From Tuctoria greenei (Eukaryota; Streptophyta; Magnoliopsida; Poales; Poaceae), in the NCBI GenBank assembly GCA_036927565.1, contig JAYESD010000001.1, positions 75,845,751 through 75,909,750 on the forward strand: DNA of 64,000 bases, written 5' to 3'. Below are positions 1 to 12,126 of this stretch, one piece after another. Within the stretch, counting starts at the first letter, position 1. Every line of letters begins with the position of its first letter. The notes below the pieces were generated by a model. That model had not been told where the DNA came from, did no database searches, and worked only from the letters and a program-made list of their open reading frames with translations. Position numbers and translations under genes: made by a program.

Positions 1-1546
1 GCAAACCCATCCACAAAACCATGCTTGCTTAGATCTCCTAAATTCCAGGTTGCTAAATTAATCATCATCTTATTACCATCCCAAGTTGTCATAATTAAAG
101 TTGTCAACCACATTATTTAAGTTACCCATAACCCATGTAGCGATGCGGTGCAAAAATAAAAATACCCATACCCGACTCATCGTGTATATCCCGGCGACAA
201 GTGGTGGCAAACAACACTAGTAAACTCCTACGTATGGGTTTCCCATCATATTGACACAGGCATGCAAGTTCGCAAACAAAACATTTGATAAAACAGGATC
301 AATATGATCAAGGACACTTGCCTTGCTCCGACGGATGGGGTTGCTCAAGCGCTTCAAAGTCTTGATTTTGGAAATCCTCGTATGCGGCCTCTTGAGCACG
401 TTTCTCTACGCGTGATCATACATACAAGAGAATACATACAATTCAATATGATGCACACAAAATAATCAACATGCAATGACATGCATGCATGCACAATTCA
501 ATAATTAATTAACTACGGTCGTTTATTAATTAGATGCAACTAGTTCATACGCGTTCATATGAGTTTACGGGGGTTTTAGCGAGAATTAATGCTGCTGAAA
601 ATAAAAAGACGGTGCGACTACGATCAAACTACGCCTATTAGGTTCAATATGGTCGCTAAAATTCGCATCGGAAACATGGCCTACCGTAGATGCGATGGCT
701 TCGATGATCGCGGGATGGGGACGATGCGTAGACAAAGTAGATGCGCAAGATCCTCCGGCGGCACGACGACGGCGACACGATGACGACGACGATCTCCGGC
801 GGACGGCGGCACCCTCCTCTTTTTTTTTTCTTCCTCTTCCTCCTCTTTTCTTCCCTGGCGGCGCAGCCCTCTGGTGCTTTTTTTCTAGTACCGGCGGCTA
901 GGGCTTTCTTCTCTGGAAGGCGGCGGCGTTTTCCTGGGATTGGGAAAACCTACGAAGCCCTCGGTCCTTTTTATAGGCCGCGGGACGCGGTCGATCCAGG
1001 GGCCGAGTCGGTTCGGCCGGGCGCTGCGGGATCACGTCGGGGTCTGGCGGCGCGAGCGGAGGGGCGCGCGGGACCGCGCATTCGGGAGCGGCGGGCGGCG
1101 GGGCGCGTGGCGCGGGAGGCGCGCGATTCGCGCTGGGCGCGCGTCGGTGCCGCCGGCGATGCGGGGTGGGGCCCAGCGCGCGTGGGCGGGCGCGCTGCGC
1201 GCGGGAGCGCCGGCTGCTGGCTGGGCCGTTTGGCCTGGCCAGCGGTTGGTTTTTGTTTTTTTTTCTTTCCTTTTTTTTAAATATATTATTATTTGTTTAT
1301 TCTTTATATTATTTATTTTTTTATATACAGTTATTATATATATTATTTATATATATATTTTTACATATATTTTTTATTATTATTTTATACTTATTCCCTA
1401 TTACAAGTTTTAGGCTATAATTATTTTTTTCTCTTTCTTCTTTTTGCTACACCATATATGTATGTTTTATCATTTTTCTTTATTCTATTAATGTTTAATG
1501 CATGAGCATGTATGCAATGCATGATGCGAAAGTTGAGGGTGTTACA
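1..1546 (-). mobile_element. Partial LTR of a minus-strand Ty3/gypsy (chromovirus-like) element
   Basis: Read on the minus strand the sequence begins TGTAACACCCTCAAC at 1546, the same start type as the chromodomain gypsy LTRs at 14616 and 36867. About 1.5 kb in (+ strand 20-60) it matches those LTRs again around the motif gatctaagcaagcatgg, at a similar distance from the LTR start. It is therefore an LTR of a related family that runs off the left edge, probably by more than 1 kb. A GC-rich block (about 690-1250) holds a minus-strand TATA-like element (CCTATAAAAAGG, 966-977), the likely promoter. The insertion cuts the Tat-type pol at 1547. No coding capacity is claimed; open frames here are compositional. 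Confidence 0.7.
966..977 (-). promoter_or_regulatory. TATA-like element of the minus-strand LTR
   Basis: CCTATAAAAAGG on the minus strand, followed downstream by a GC-rich leader-like stretch. The position within the LTR fits a U3 promoter. Inferred from motif and context only. Confidence 0.45.
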
Positions 1547-4500
1547 TGTACAACACAATCGACGATGATTTAGACATCTCTAACAATGAGCGTCAGAAGA
1601 CCCTCCACACCATATATGGTGGGTCCTGGGACATCACATCTCGCGCGTCCTCAAGACAATGCAGTAGGAAATGGCTGTTGTAGCTCCTGCTGCCAGAGCA
1701 GAACTACATCGAAAGTGGATGGATACTCCGATCACTTATGATACAACAGACTGCCCCAGGAACATGGTCAGAGTTGGCCAACTGCCACTTATGGTGTCTT
1801 CAACCATCAACAACGTTCAGCTCTACCATGTCATGGTAGACGGAGGCGCAACGCTCAATCTTTTGAGCTTTGAAGCGTTCATGAAGATCTAGCTCCAACT
1901 CTCAGACCTTCGCCCCTCAAGACCTTTCTCCGGGTAGGTCTGGGGGCCATCAGCCCTCTTGGATCCATTACACTCCCAGTGACCTTCGGGACTGAGGAGA
2001 AGTACAGGACTAAAAAGTTGGTCCTCGACATCGCTCTCATCAGTCTGCCCTTCAACATCATTCTGGGCAAGCCTACCCTGTACAGGTTCATGGTCGCGGC
2101 TCACTACAGCTACCTGGTGTTGAAGATGCCAACACCTTCAGGCATTCTCTGGATCCGCGGAGATCGCACTGCAGGAGTTACTACGCTAGAGGAACTCCAT
2201 GCACTTGCCATGACGAAGGAAGGAACCTCCGACAAAGAGCTAGCTGCTCAACCTCCGAGCACTCATCATCGAGGCTCGACCTCTGCACCACGTGTGCAGC
2301 CAATATCGGTGACACCGACGTTCCTGTCAAAGTCGTCCAAATCCGGTCTGATGCTGCCCATACCACCCGTATATCAGGAGGTCTGGACAACAAATAGGAA
2401 CTCGTGCTCATCACTTTCCTCTAGGCGAATGTTGACTTGTTTGCCTGGCAACTATCAAAAATGCCTGGGATCCCTAGGGAGGTGATTGAGAACAATCTGA
2501 AGATTTATCCCAACGCACGCCAGTACACCAGAAGCCCCATAAGCAATCAGTTGAAAGCAGAACTTCATCCGACAGGAGATCAAGAAGCTGCTCGAAGCTG
2601 GTTTCATCCAGGAGGTTCAACACCAAAAATGGCTGGCAAACCAATCATTGTACCCAAGGCCGGTGGGAAGCTTCGGATGTGTATCAACTACACCATCTTA
2701 AATAAGGCATCTCCAAAAGATCCATTTCCACTACCTAGAATAGATTAGATAGTGGACTCCACCTCCGAGTGTGAGCTATTGTGTTTCCTATATTCCTACT
2801 CCGGATATCATCAAGTCTAGATGTCTGGGGAAGATGAAGAGCATACTGCCTTCATAACAGTAGATTGATTGTATTGTTATACTGCTATGCCATTTGGTCT
2901 CAAAAATGCTGCTTCAACTTTTGTGTGAGCTATGCACAAAACCTTTGGAGAGCTAATCAGGGACTTGGTGGAGGTGTATGTTGACGACATCGTCGTTAAG
3001 GTCAAGAACAAGGAGTCACCCCTTGACAACTTGTAAGACGTCTTCGACAAGTTGCGCATCACGCGCACCAAGCCGAACCCGGACAAGTGTGTTTTCGGGG
3101 TTAGCTCCGGGAAGCTCCTTGGTTTCTTGGTGACTCACTGAGGAATTGAGGGTAACCCGACAAAGATTAAGGATATAGAAGATATGCGGCCCCCAGCCAA
3201 GATCATGGACGTCCAGAAGCTAAATAGATGTCTAGCTGCACTCAGCCAGTTCATCTCAAGACTGGCAGAGCGGGCACTTCCCATCTTCAAGCTATTGAGG
3301 ATGACCGGGCCTTTCCATTGGTCCAAAGAAATAGAAAAGGCGTTCCAAGATCTCAAGCAACTCTTCACCACACTACCAATCATGGTAGCTCTGAACCCTA
3401 GTGATCCTTTACTGCTTTATATTTCTACAACTACAGATGTTGTCAGTATGGTCCTGGTCGCGGAAAGAACGAAACCACTTCCAATTCAGGAGCCCAGACC
3501 CCTCCGGGAGGGTCCGAAGTTACCTGAAGGCGAGTCTGGGTCCCAGCCCCTAGACACGGATCTTCAAGGCAAAATGCTAGAAGATCAACCTCTCTCATCT
3601 GAGGGAGTTCACACGGCTGATCAGGAAGATCCGGACCCCCCCCCCCCCCTGGAGGGTCAGGGTTGAACAAGAAGAATTTTTGAATGCCTCTGGGAGGGTT
3701 CGGGGAGATCAACAAGAAGGTTCGGACCCCTCTGGGAGGGTTCGGGTCTATGGAGAAGAAGCTCCATGCCCCTCCGAGTGGGTCGGAACTGTCCAACGAC
3801 CAGTATACTTCATGAGCAAAGTACTCCATGACGCCAAGACCAGATACATTGAAATGCATAAGCTGCTTTGCGCAGTTCTTATTGCCTCAGGGAAGCTTCA
3901 TCATTACTTCCAAGACCACAAATATCAGTGGTAACTTCTTATCCACTACGTGCTATCCTGCATAATCCTAACTCTACTGGGAACACAACCAAGTGGGTAG
4001 CGGAGCTAGCAGGATTCGATCTCTAATTCCTGCCTCGACAAGCCATTAAGAGTCAAGCCTTGGCCAATTTTGTGGCGGAGTGGACTCCTTCATCATCAAA
4101 TCCTAGGGGCCCTAGTGAGCAGGAGCTGGAACCCAAGGTCCCGGTCTTCACTGAGCCTCATTGGACCCTCTACTTCGACGGCTCCGTGCAGAAGCACGGG
4201 GCAAGAGCTGGAATACTTCTCCTCGCTCCGACCAGGGAGAAGGTCAAATATATGGTGCACCTTGATTTCAAAGCGACCAATAACATGGCATAATATGAAG
4301 CTCTCATATATGGGCTCAAGGTGGCACCATCTTTTGGTGTCAAGAAGATGCTAGTGAAGGGTGACTCGCAGCTCATCATCAATCAAGTCAAAGATGAATG
4401 CAGCTGCAACAACCCTCAACTTGCTGCTTATCTCCTTGAAGTTTAGAAGCTCCAGAAGGACTTTCGCATCCTGGACCTCTGCCATGTCGAGTGTCACAAC

Positions 4501-5983
4501 AACGCAGAAGCTAACAGACTCTCGACAATGGCTTCAACCGGAGCTCGGGTCCCAATGGAGTATTTGTCCGGAGATTGTCAAGACAATTTGCTCATCCCGC
4601 TGAACTGGGTGAAGGGTGCGAGACCAGCATCTCGAAGCTGGCGGTCCCGGTGGCCCTGTTACCATGGCATCCACCAAGGGTCATAGGTGTCTCAGGAAGC
4701 TTTGAGCAACCTGCCACGCAAGACTCAGAAGCTCAAGTTAGCTCTGATGCATGGATGTCAGAGATCCGGAGCTACTTGAAAAATAACCACCTTCCTGAGG
4801 ACATTGTATCCACTGACCTGATTGTCAGATTGGCTAAAAGATACACGCTGGTAGAAGGGGATCTCAACCGGCGTGGTGCCAACGGTGTCCTAACGCAGTG
4901 CATTGCAAGGGAAGAAGGTCGCGAGCTCCTCGTAGAGATCCATGGAGGCAAGTGTGGGAACCATGCGTCTTCACGCACGCTGGTCGGCAAAGCCTTCCGG
5001 CATGGATTCTACTGGCCTACAACACTCCAGGATGCAGTAGAGTTGGTGAAAATGTGTGAAGCGTGTCAGTTCCATGCAAAACAAATTCACACACCGGCTC
5101 AGTCACTGCAAATGATATCTCCTACATGGCCATTCGCTGTGTGGTGTATGGACATCTTGGGACCTTTCCCGAAAGCTGTCGGAGATTACAGGTTCCTTTA
5201 TGTCTCCATCAACAAGATGACCAAGTGCCCGAAAACTACTTCAGTTGTGACTATCAATAAGGAATCAACAATCAAGTTCTTGAAGTCCATAGTCTACAAT
5301 TTTGAGTTCCGAACAGATTCATCACTGACAATGGAACCAAATTTACAAGTGCAGCATTTCAAGAGTATTGCGAAGACCTCGACATTCAAGTTAGCTACAC
5401 ATCAGTAGCTCACCTGACAAGTAATGGCCAAGCTGAGAGAGCAAATGCAGAAATCTTAAAAAGAATCAATACGCGCACTTATGAGCGCATGAAAAAACAT
5501 GGTGCCAACTGGATCGAGGAGCTTCCGTCCGCACTGCGGGCAAGCAGGACTACACCTAACCGGTCTACTGGAGAGACACCCTTCTTCCTGGTGTACGGAG
5601 CTGAAGCAGTCCTTCCTCCGGAGATCACCGTGGGGTCACTCCGGGTCTGGACCTTCAACGAAGCCATGCAGGACCAACTCTGGCGTGAAGACCTTGACCT
5701 CGTCGATGAGGGAAGGTGTCAAGCAGCAGTTCAGAATGCACGTTATCATTAGGCACTCCAGCGCTATCACCAAAGGCATGTGCGTAACCGACAACTAGAG
5801 AAAGGCGATCTGGTGCTGCAGAAAATACTGACTCGAGAAGGGATGAACAAACTGTCCAACTGGGAAGGTCCCTTCCGAGTAATCAAAGTATCCCGTCCCA
5901 GATGCGTTCACTTGGCAACTTAGGATGGGACCCCGCTTACTAATACTTGGAACATCGAGCACCTCCCTATGTTTTATGCTTAG
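1547..5983 (+). pseudogene. pol: Decayed gypsy pol polyprotein (protease, RT, RNase H, integrase)
   Basis: Fragments in order: aspartic protease with the DGGATLNLLS active-site region (about 1840-1870); reverse transcriptase with GGKLRMCINY (about 2660-2690) and YVDDIVVK (about 2980-3000); RNase H with TLYFDGS (about 4170-4190); integrase zinc-binding region with CEACQFHAK (about 5060) and a core with WCMDILGPF (about 5140); and a C-terminal tail ending at a TAG at 5981-5983. The frame is broken repeatedly by stops and shifts, for example TAG at 2746 and TGA at 3139. A roughly 330-nt proline-rich insert of G-rich repeats separates two halves of the RT-RNase H connection (3460-3790). No functional protein is possible. 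The lineage call rests on the DGGA protease style and the antisense gene downstream. Confidence 0.85.
3497..3787 (+). repeat. Dispersed near-palindromic CCTCCGGGAGGG repeats inside pol
   Basis: Five copies of a roughly 20-bp unit of the form gacccctccgggagggttcg occur at about 3497-3516, 3632-3660 (expanded into a 13-14 C run), 3686-3703, 3724-3746 and 3768-3787. Two more lie in the 3' noncoding zone at 6052-6091. Each unit can fold back on itself. In the pol frame the array encodes a proline/glycine-rich spacer between AERTKP and TVQRPVYF, which are normally close together in related polyproteins. Confidence 0.75.
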
Positions 5984-7398
5984 TATCACGAAGGTGAGTC
6001 TGTAATTACATGCAATGTAAATTATAGAGTCTATACACAAAGTCGGGTAGGTCCTCCGGGAGAACGTTCGGACCCCTCCGGGAGGGTTCGAGAAGTTCAA
6101 GCAACACTTGACACAGTTGCAGCACTAAAAGTGTAGCTACCTGACCTGGGTTAGTACAAGATGTATGGCACGCTTAGCTTGGTTCCGTACCCTAAGTATG
6201 TCCTTGTCTCCCCTGTAATCCAGACCTATAATGAAAAGCATTGTTGCGTAACAGCAGGATCCACGTGCATTAATTTTGTGCACGCTCATTCTTTTTTATT
6301 TATCCTTGTCTTTATTTTATATAATGAAGTTGTACAATTCTTCTTGAGTTTTAGTCCAATTTATTCATATGTTTTACAAGTTATATTGTTGGTCTCTTCG
6401 GATCTTAGCATTGCTGCATGGTCTACTCGCCTGAACGCCAAGCCAACACGGGTCTGGAGTGTGCTATCGACTTAGCCTGGTCCTGCACCCTAAGTACGCT
6501 ACTCGACCTACATTCTAGCAGGCCTCAGTAGGGCGGGTCCTAAAAGCATTCAGATCTGAAAAGATTACATCAATGTGCTTATTATCATATCGAATTCTTT
6601 CGAGTCTAAAATCCAAATAAGAACGGTAAGTCGCAAACAAGTTTAAGACGAGAAAACAAATTTACTGTTTTTTCTTGTCTTTGATGCACACGAAAAAAGA
6701 AAATTCATGACGATGGTGGACGATGCCGGAGCTACCAAGCTCCGACATCCCCCATGGGGGCTCGCCATCGATGTTTTAAACGTTGAAAGTGGGCGCCGTC
6801 GGAGCTAACAAGCTTCGACAACTCCCATGGGGGCCCGCCATCAACGTGGAGCATAATGTCAATTTAATATGGTGGAACCTCCCGAGGGGATTCGCCGTCG
6901 ACGTATTCTACGATTGATGGCGGATATCGTCGAAGATGGGAAGCTCTGAGAACTCCAGGGGGGCCGCCATCAACGTTTCATGTGCTGACAGTGGATGTCG
7001 TCGGACCTACAAAGCTCTGATAACCCTAGGGGGCCGCCGTCGATGTTTCATGTGCTGACAGTGGATGTCGTCGGACCTACCAAGCTCCGACAATCCTAGG
7101 GGGCCCGCCGTCAACGCAACAAAAGCTCCCTGGAGAAGTCGAAAATAAACTTCAGACCTAAAAGCTACAAGTTAAAGCGTCCAATTCATCAACACATTGT
7201 CAAATCTTTTTAGAACATGTTCGTAATCAAATTTTGTACATCTACCAGGGGCAAACAAGATAAAGGACAATGTATTGAAGACAAGGACAAAATGGAATTC
7301 ATTTCTGAAAGATTGGATTTCATTCATTCAAAGTATTGGATTACAAAATCAGGATTACATCAAAAGGCAAAAGGAAAAGGTCCTAGCTACTGGAGGAT
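5984..7398 (+). other. 3' noncoding zone of the Tat-type element
   Basis: No coding sequence recognised. It contains two further CCTCCGGGAGGG-type units (6052-6091), a polyadenylation-like aataatg-rich stretch near 6230-6330, and the tandem hairpin array at 6715-7116. The antisense gene ends at 7399. Long repeat-bearing 3' zones are usual in the Tat lineage. Confidence 0.65.
6715..7116 (+). repeat. Tandem array, period about 69-75 bp, hairpin units
   Basis: About six degenerate units share a core of gtcggagctaccaagctccg followed by a G-run and ccgccgtcaacg. Units start near 6724, 6799, 6866 (shortened), 6931, 7000 and 7069. Each core is an inverted repeat (gtcggagct...agctccgac). The last two units are nearly identical, suggesting recent expansion. 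The array sits between pol and the antisense gene. Confidence 0.75.
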
Positions 7399-10300
7399 CT
7401 AAGTCCTGCAGAAAAACAATGCAACCTTCTTAGCTGCTTCTTGGATGCTAGCCTTGGCGGCATCCTCCTATTCGGCAATGGGTCCTTCGAAGACCGGATC
7501 TACAGAAAGTTGGGGGTCTCGGCTCTTGTAACACGCTAGGACATATTCAGCGACATTCTTGGCCACAGATTTCCCCACCATCTCCAGCTGGTTAGCGATG
7601 ACATCACCCATCGCGTCGAGTTTGCTGCCAGCAAAGCCAAGTGCCACCAGTGTCTGATCCAGCTCCGGTGATAGATTTTCCTAACGTATTGGGATGAAGC
7701 CAAGCGGCACCAAAGCTCTATCGGCACGCCCCAAAAAATCCCACACCTGTTGGGACTCAGTTTCCCTCGAGCTCCGCAGCTCCTCCAGTGACCTTCTGGC
7801 CACCGCAAGCTCTGAACCTTCCCGAGCGAGGCGCTCGACCATTTTGGCATGTTGTTGCATATTCTCAGCTATTTGCTTTTCACGGTTGGCTAGCTCCGTC
7901 TCCCGGAGGTGGATGCGGTTCCGCCATTCGACCAAGTCCTTCTCCGTGGCCCTAACTTTCCCTTCTCTGGTGGTAACATTGGCTTCTCTTTTTGAGAGCT
8001 CCTGCCCCAGTCTCTTCCTCTTCCTTGCTCCACAGATCAAGCTTCTTGGTGTGGTCAGCCAAATTTTGCTCTCCCAGAGTCAGCTTTTGGGTGAGCTCCT
8101 CCCCTCTTTTCAAAATATCCTCCTACTATTCCAGGAGTTTCCCTTCCCTCGCATCAAGATCCGCTCGGCGCTTTAGGAAAATATCATCTAATGTATTGAG
8201 GCTGTCATGACGTTCGTCAGTAGCATCATTTCTTTTTTTGGCCTGCTCGAGAATCTCCTGAGAATTAGCGTCGAGGGCCCTGATGGAGGCCTCCTTTTCC
8301 TCCAGCAACTTGCCCCAATATTCCATCTGAGCCTTCTCCTTCTCGACTCACTCCTTCTGATCAGCAATCCTCGTCTGTGAAAGCTTGGTCTCGATGTGGA
8401 GCCTGTTGCGCCAACGCTTGAAGGTGTGGCGCTCTTCTTCGAGGACCTTGCTGTCGTGGTCGAAGGCGAGTTGGACCTGTCGGAGGCTCGAGCAGGTATT
8501 GTCAATAGACAATGCCAAGGGAAGGCTGCGGACCTGCCGGGGTCATCTCCGCCGGCTCTAGGGGTCTTCAAGAACAAAAATTGGATCCCACACCACAAGT
8601 GTGGTCCCCTGTGGTCTTGCAACACTATGTCTACCTTCAGGAGGTACCTCATCCTCCACTCTCGTCGAAAAAGGCTCCGCTAGATGAACATCCGCTTCCA
8701 GAACTTCTAGAACTGATGATGAAGGCTCCCCTACCGGTATTTCTACCGTTGGATCAGCGGGTGGAGGGCCTGCCACAAAGGGTGCTCCGGCTCGGACATG
8801 GGCACCTCCGGAGCTATCACCTCCGGGGCGGATGCTGGAGTTTCGTCTGGAGCCCCCATCACCTTCGGCTCAGGCGTCGGTACATCAACCAACTCTGGCA
8901 TGGAGGCTGGAGCTTCAACTATCTCCGGCACAAAGTCTGGGACTGTGGGCACCTCCGACTCGATTGTCGGATCTTCAATGACTTCCGGCACAAGCGTTGG
9001 AGCTTCGGTTGCCTCCGACTCAATTACCGGGGTTTTTGCCATCTCCATGTCTTGCACCAGAGCTTCAGCCACTGGCGCTACTGTTGCCAGCACGTCTTCA
9101 CAAATGTCTTCCCCTTGGTCTGGTGCTACCACGGGAACCTCTGGTGTCTCTTCGGGATCCAGATGCACGACAGCCGGTGACGAAGTTGTCGTGACCTCAT
9201 CCACCACTGGGGGAGGCGTAGGGGTCTGCGTTGGAACCTCCGCCTGCACAACCTCAGTTGTTGGGGCAGATGTCGAAGCTTCCAAGCCCTTCCTCGTTGC
9301 TCTGCAAACAAAGAATTGAAATATTCAATACATGACGAAAAATAAAACAACAACTCAAGGTAAGGACGCAATGTCTACCTTGGAAGGTTACTGCTCCAAC
9401 TGGCGCGGAACTTCTTCACTCGGATATCAGAGGCAGAGCCCACTACAGTGGGCATGGCCAGAACTCCAGATTGCTGCCTGGAACTTGTCGTCGTCTTCGG
9501 CGTCGACTCAGTCGGGACCTCCCTCAGCTGGGAAGCACCTCTGGATCCGGAGCCCACAGTTGGCACCGGAGCTGGAGTTGATTTGCCGGAGCTGGTGCCC
9601 CCTGAGGATGCCTGCACCGGTGGAGGCGTGGCCACCGAAGATCTACCTCGCCGGGGGGAAGAAGCAGTTGTAGTCGGAGCTGACCAGACGTGTCTCCCGT
9701 TAGCATGCCTCAACGTTCTCTTCCGGCTAGAGGATTCGGCTGGCTCCTTGCCTTTACCCTTGCTGACGTCATCAACTTTTTGGCTCGTGGTAGAGGCAAT
9801 CACCGTCTCAGAAACTCTGGGGATCGTAATCACAGAGATAGGACGCCTCTCAACCACGCCCAATTCATCTAATGCTAGCATTCTCCTCCGGATCTCCCTG
9901 CTGACCTTCAGAACCAAGTTCAGAGGTAGGAAGGTAGCCAGTGGAGTCAGGGCGTCGTGGGAGATACCCCCATTTTGAAATTTTTTGAGATAGATCTTCA
10001 AAGCTTCATCGTCCAAGCTGGTGTTGAAACCGACTTCAATTCGGTCATGATCCATCTCACTATTGAACGCTCATGTAGGCTGTTCCCTAGTCTTCAGCGG
10101 GGCCCACCTGTTCACCAAGAAATTGTCAAAGACCATTTGGGGGGTTACTCTTCCCTCTATGCATTCTTCGATTCTTTCTACGACGGGCTTGTACGCATTC
10201 GACAGCTCCGGAACCATATTCCAGGCATCGGTGTCGACATTGGGAAGGCCCTTGGGTAGCTCCAGCTCCTCATGCTCCTTCACAGTGATGATCACCCAAT

Positions 10301-10767
10301 ACTTCTTCCAATCATCCCACTTGCCAGAGGGGAAGGACATCAAGTACTTGAAGGGGCAATTCTTCCGCTTCATGAAACAGTAGAAGCCGATGAGCTCCGT
10401 CCCCTTGACGGTGGTGTGGACCATGAAGAAGGTCCGGAACAACTCGACACAGGGAGACATGCCCACCCATATCTCGCAGAAGTGGACGAAAGTCACCACG
10501 AACAAGAGGGAGTGGTGGGCGATATGATAAAGCTGGAGGCCGTAGAAATCCAGCAACATCAAGAGGAAGCTTGAGAAAGGTGGGATTAGACCCACCATTG
10601 GCGTACGCCAAGAAGTACACAATATCTCCGGTGCACTCCTTCTTGAAGGGAAGCTTGCCAAAGCGGATGTCCTTGTTGCAGGAGTCGCTGGACCAACCCA
10701 TGTAGGTCTGGACACTTGTCATCTCCTCGCCGGTATTGACCTTGCTGCGGAGAAGACCCAACTCCAT
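7399..10767 (-). pseudogene. Antisense gene of the Tat-type element (putative gypsy-type transposon protein family)
   Basis: Runs opposite to pol. Proposed start is the ATG at 10767. The N-terminal third resembles the plant 'putative gypsy type transposon' domain (PF04195), visible as YGLQLYHIAHHSLLFVVTF and GMSPCVELFRTFFMVH (about 10540-10420). A Pro/Thr/Ser/Glu-rich middle (9285-8743) and coiled-coil segments follow (8326-8126; 8000-7690, rich in E, R, K, with heptad-like spacing), and the frame ends at TAG 7399-7401. A 77-bp intron (9302-9378, GT-AG) joins two blocks in frame. It is broken by a frameshift near 10580, a TGA near 10070 that lies in the same frame, and others. Function of this family is unknown. 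Confidence 0.75.
9302..9378 (-). other. Predicted intron of the antisense gene
   Basis: Minus-strand donor CCAAG|GTAGAC at 9379/9378 and acceptor TTTGCAG|AGCAACG at 9302/9301, with an AT-rich, pyrimidine-containing interior. Splicing joins the frame ending ...SNLP to the frame containing EASTSAPTTEVVQ without a stop. Confidence 0.65.
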
Positions 10768-11296
10768 CGCCGAGCGAGAGTTGGAAGGCTATGCGGGGGT
10801 TGGGAGGCTCTGAGCGTGATTTCGATTGAAACAATGAAGAGTCCTCATACTGTGCGGGCTTTCCTTCTTAAGTAAGCCTCCGCAACGCTTGGATGGAAAC
10901 CATAATGGGACCGAGATCACGCTTTCGAAAATCTACCCTGCCAATGATGAATGGGCCCGAGTCAACTTTGGCGGAATGCCAAATGTATTTTCCCAGGTGA
11001 ACCGTTGTCATGATGGGAAGTTGGAAGACCGAGGGCGGCGGTGTGACAAGGCGCATGGAATCGATGCGGTTTTTGCATTATGAATCGGTGACCTTCAATT
11101 GCATGAGATCCGCACGAAAATATCTCACCTGCCATATTTAAAAGAAGCCATGTGGCGATGGTTTAACCATGGAGCATTGTCCCAATGACACATCAGAAGA
11201 CCTTTGAAGCCGCAGTGCGGGAATCGAAGATGGCCCCACCTCCAGGAGAATAAGTTAACCTAAAGGGTTTCTCCCGGAGGTGGGCCCGGAGGCCAC
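10768..11296 (+). other. Tat-type element, 3' leader zone and polypurine tract
   Basis: No gene seen. The antisense gene must begin transcription from this side, so its promoter is expected here, but I see no clear TATA box. The last 20 bases (ggaggtgggcccggaggccac) are a purine-rich tract directly before the LTR, matching the equivalent tract of the reverse copy at 63612-63640. Confidence 0.55.
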
Positions 11297-12126
11297 TGTC
11301 GGTACTCTGCGTACCGAGTACCCCATGATACCGCAAGAAAACCTAAGGAGTTCCCCCCATTCAAGTTGAAGACCACTGAAGGCCACACGTGTTACATAGT
11401 GCTGGATCCGGCTCCCTCATTTGGGTAGCTCCGACACTGACACGTGTATCACAAAGCTAGACCTAACACCCGTCATAGGGAAGCTCTGATCTTGCCACGT
11501 GTCAGTGACCCCGGACCTAACCCCTAGTAGAGGGAAGCTCCGGTGCTAACACGTGTATAGTGGCTCCGGACCTGCCTCCCCACGATGGGAAAGCTCCGGA
11601 GCCGCCACGTGTCGAACCTCCGAAGCTAGGACTTCAACGGAAGATAGAGAGATCTCCAACGGCTCGGACTTTCAAGGGACAGTTAAAGCGTCATCTACAA
11701 GACCTGATTACGTGTCATTAATGTCATATTAATGACACGTGATCAGTAGACTATTAATAGGGGTAAGCCGCATTATCACCCTATTAACCACACTTAATAT
11801 TCAATGATCGTGTATTAAACAGTTAACTACGTCAGGGCCACATGTCGGGTCAGGCAAGTAATGTAACGGTCAGTCCTTAGACTATAAAAGGGATGTGTCG
11901 CACGATATATAGCAGGCAAGCTCATACGTACACAACGCCACAGACACATTTTTCATACATACAACACACAATCGGTGGAGTAGGGTGTTACGCGCAGACG
12001 GCCCGAACCACATAAATCCCCAGTGTCACTATCTTGTCCAAATCTTACGCACCCCAACCAATCAATAATCTCCGCTGGTTAGGATCTAAGTAGTACCGGA
12101 GAAAGTGTCGATCGCACACTTTGACA
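11297..12126 (+). repeat. 3' LTR of the Tat-type element (830 bp)
   Basis: Starts TGTCGGTACTCTGCG and ends CACACTTTGACA, giving TGTCGG/TTGACA imperfect inverted ends. Contains several agctccgg...cacgtg modules in U3 and a TATA box ACTATAAAAG at 11881-11890. The reverse complement of 62759-63611 is a homologous LTR (853 bp), matching at the start, TATA region, ggagtagggt-ttacg segment and end. The host bases right after it are atccc. Confidence 0.85.

Larger units (their letters stand above)
1547..12126 (+). mobile_element. Tat/Grande-type Ty3/gypsy retrotransposon, 5' part cut off
   Basis: Order on the plus strand: protease, reverse transcriptase, RNase H, integrase (to 5983), a 3' noncoding zone with tandem hairpin repeats (6715-7116), an antisense gene (10767-7399), a purine tract and a 3' LTR (11297-12126). 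A long 3' zone carrying an antisense gene is typical of the Tat lineage (Grande, RIRE2-like). The 5' LTR and gag are not in the window because a minus-strand LTR interrupts the element at 1546/1547. Many stops and frameshifts show it is dead. A second LTR of the same family lies in reverse orientation at 62759-63611. Confidence 0.85.

Noticed and set aside
741..1413. Long overlapping Arg/Gly/Ala-rich frames on the plus strand
   Set aside because: They lie in the GC-rich promoter and leader region of a minus-strand LTR and end in an AT-rich run; no domain, and composition explains them.
8512..9978. Plus-strand frames of 170-220 codons
   Set aside because: They are opposite-strand shadows of the repetitive middle of the Tat antisense gene.
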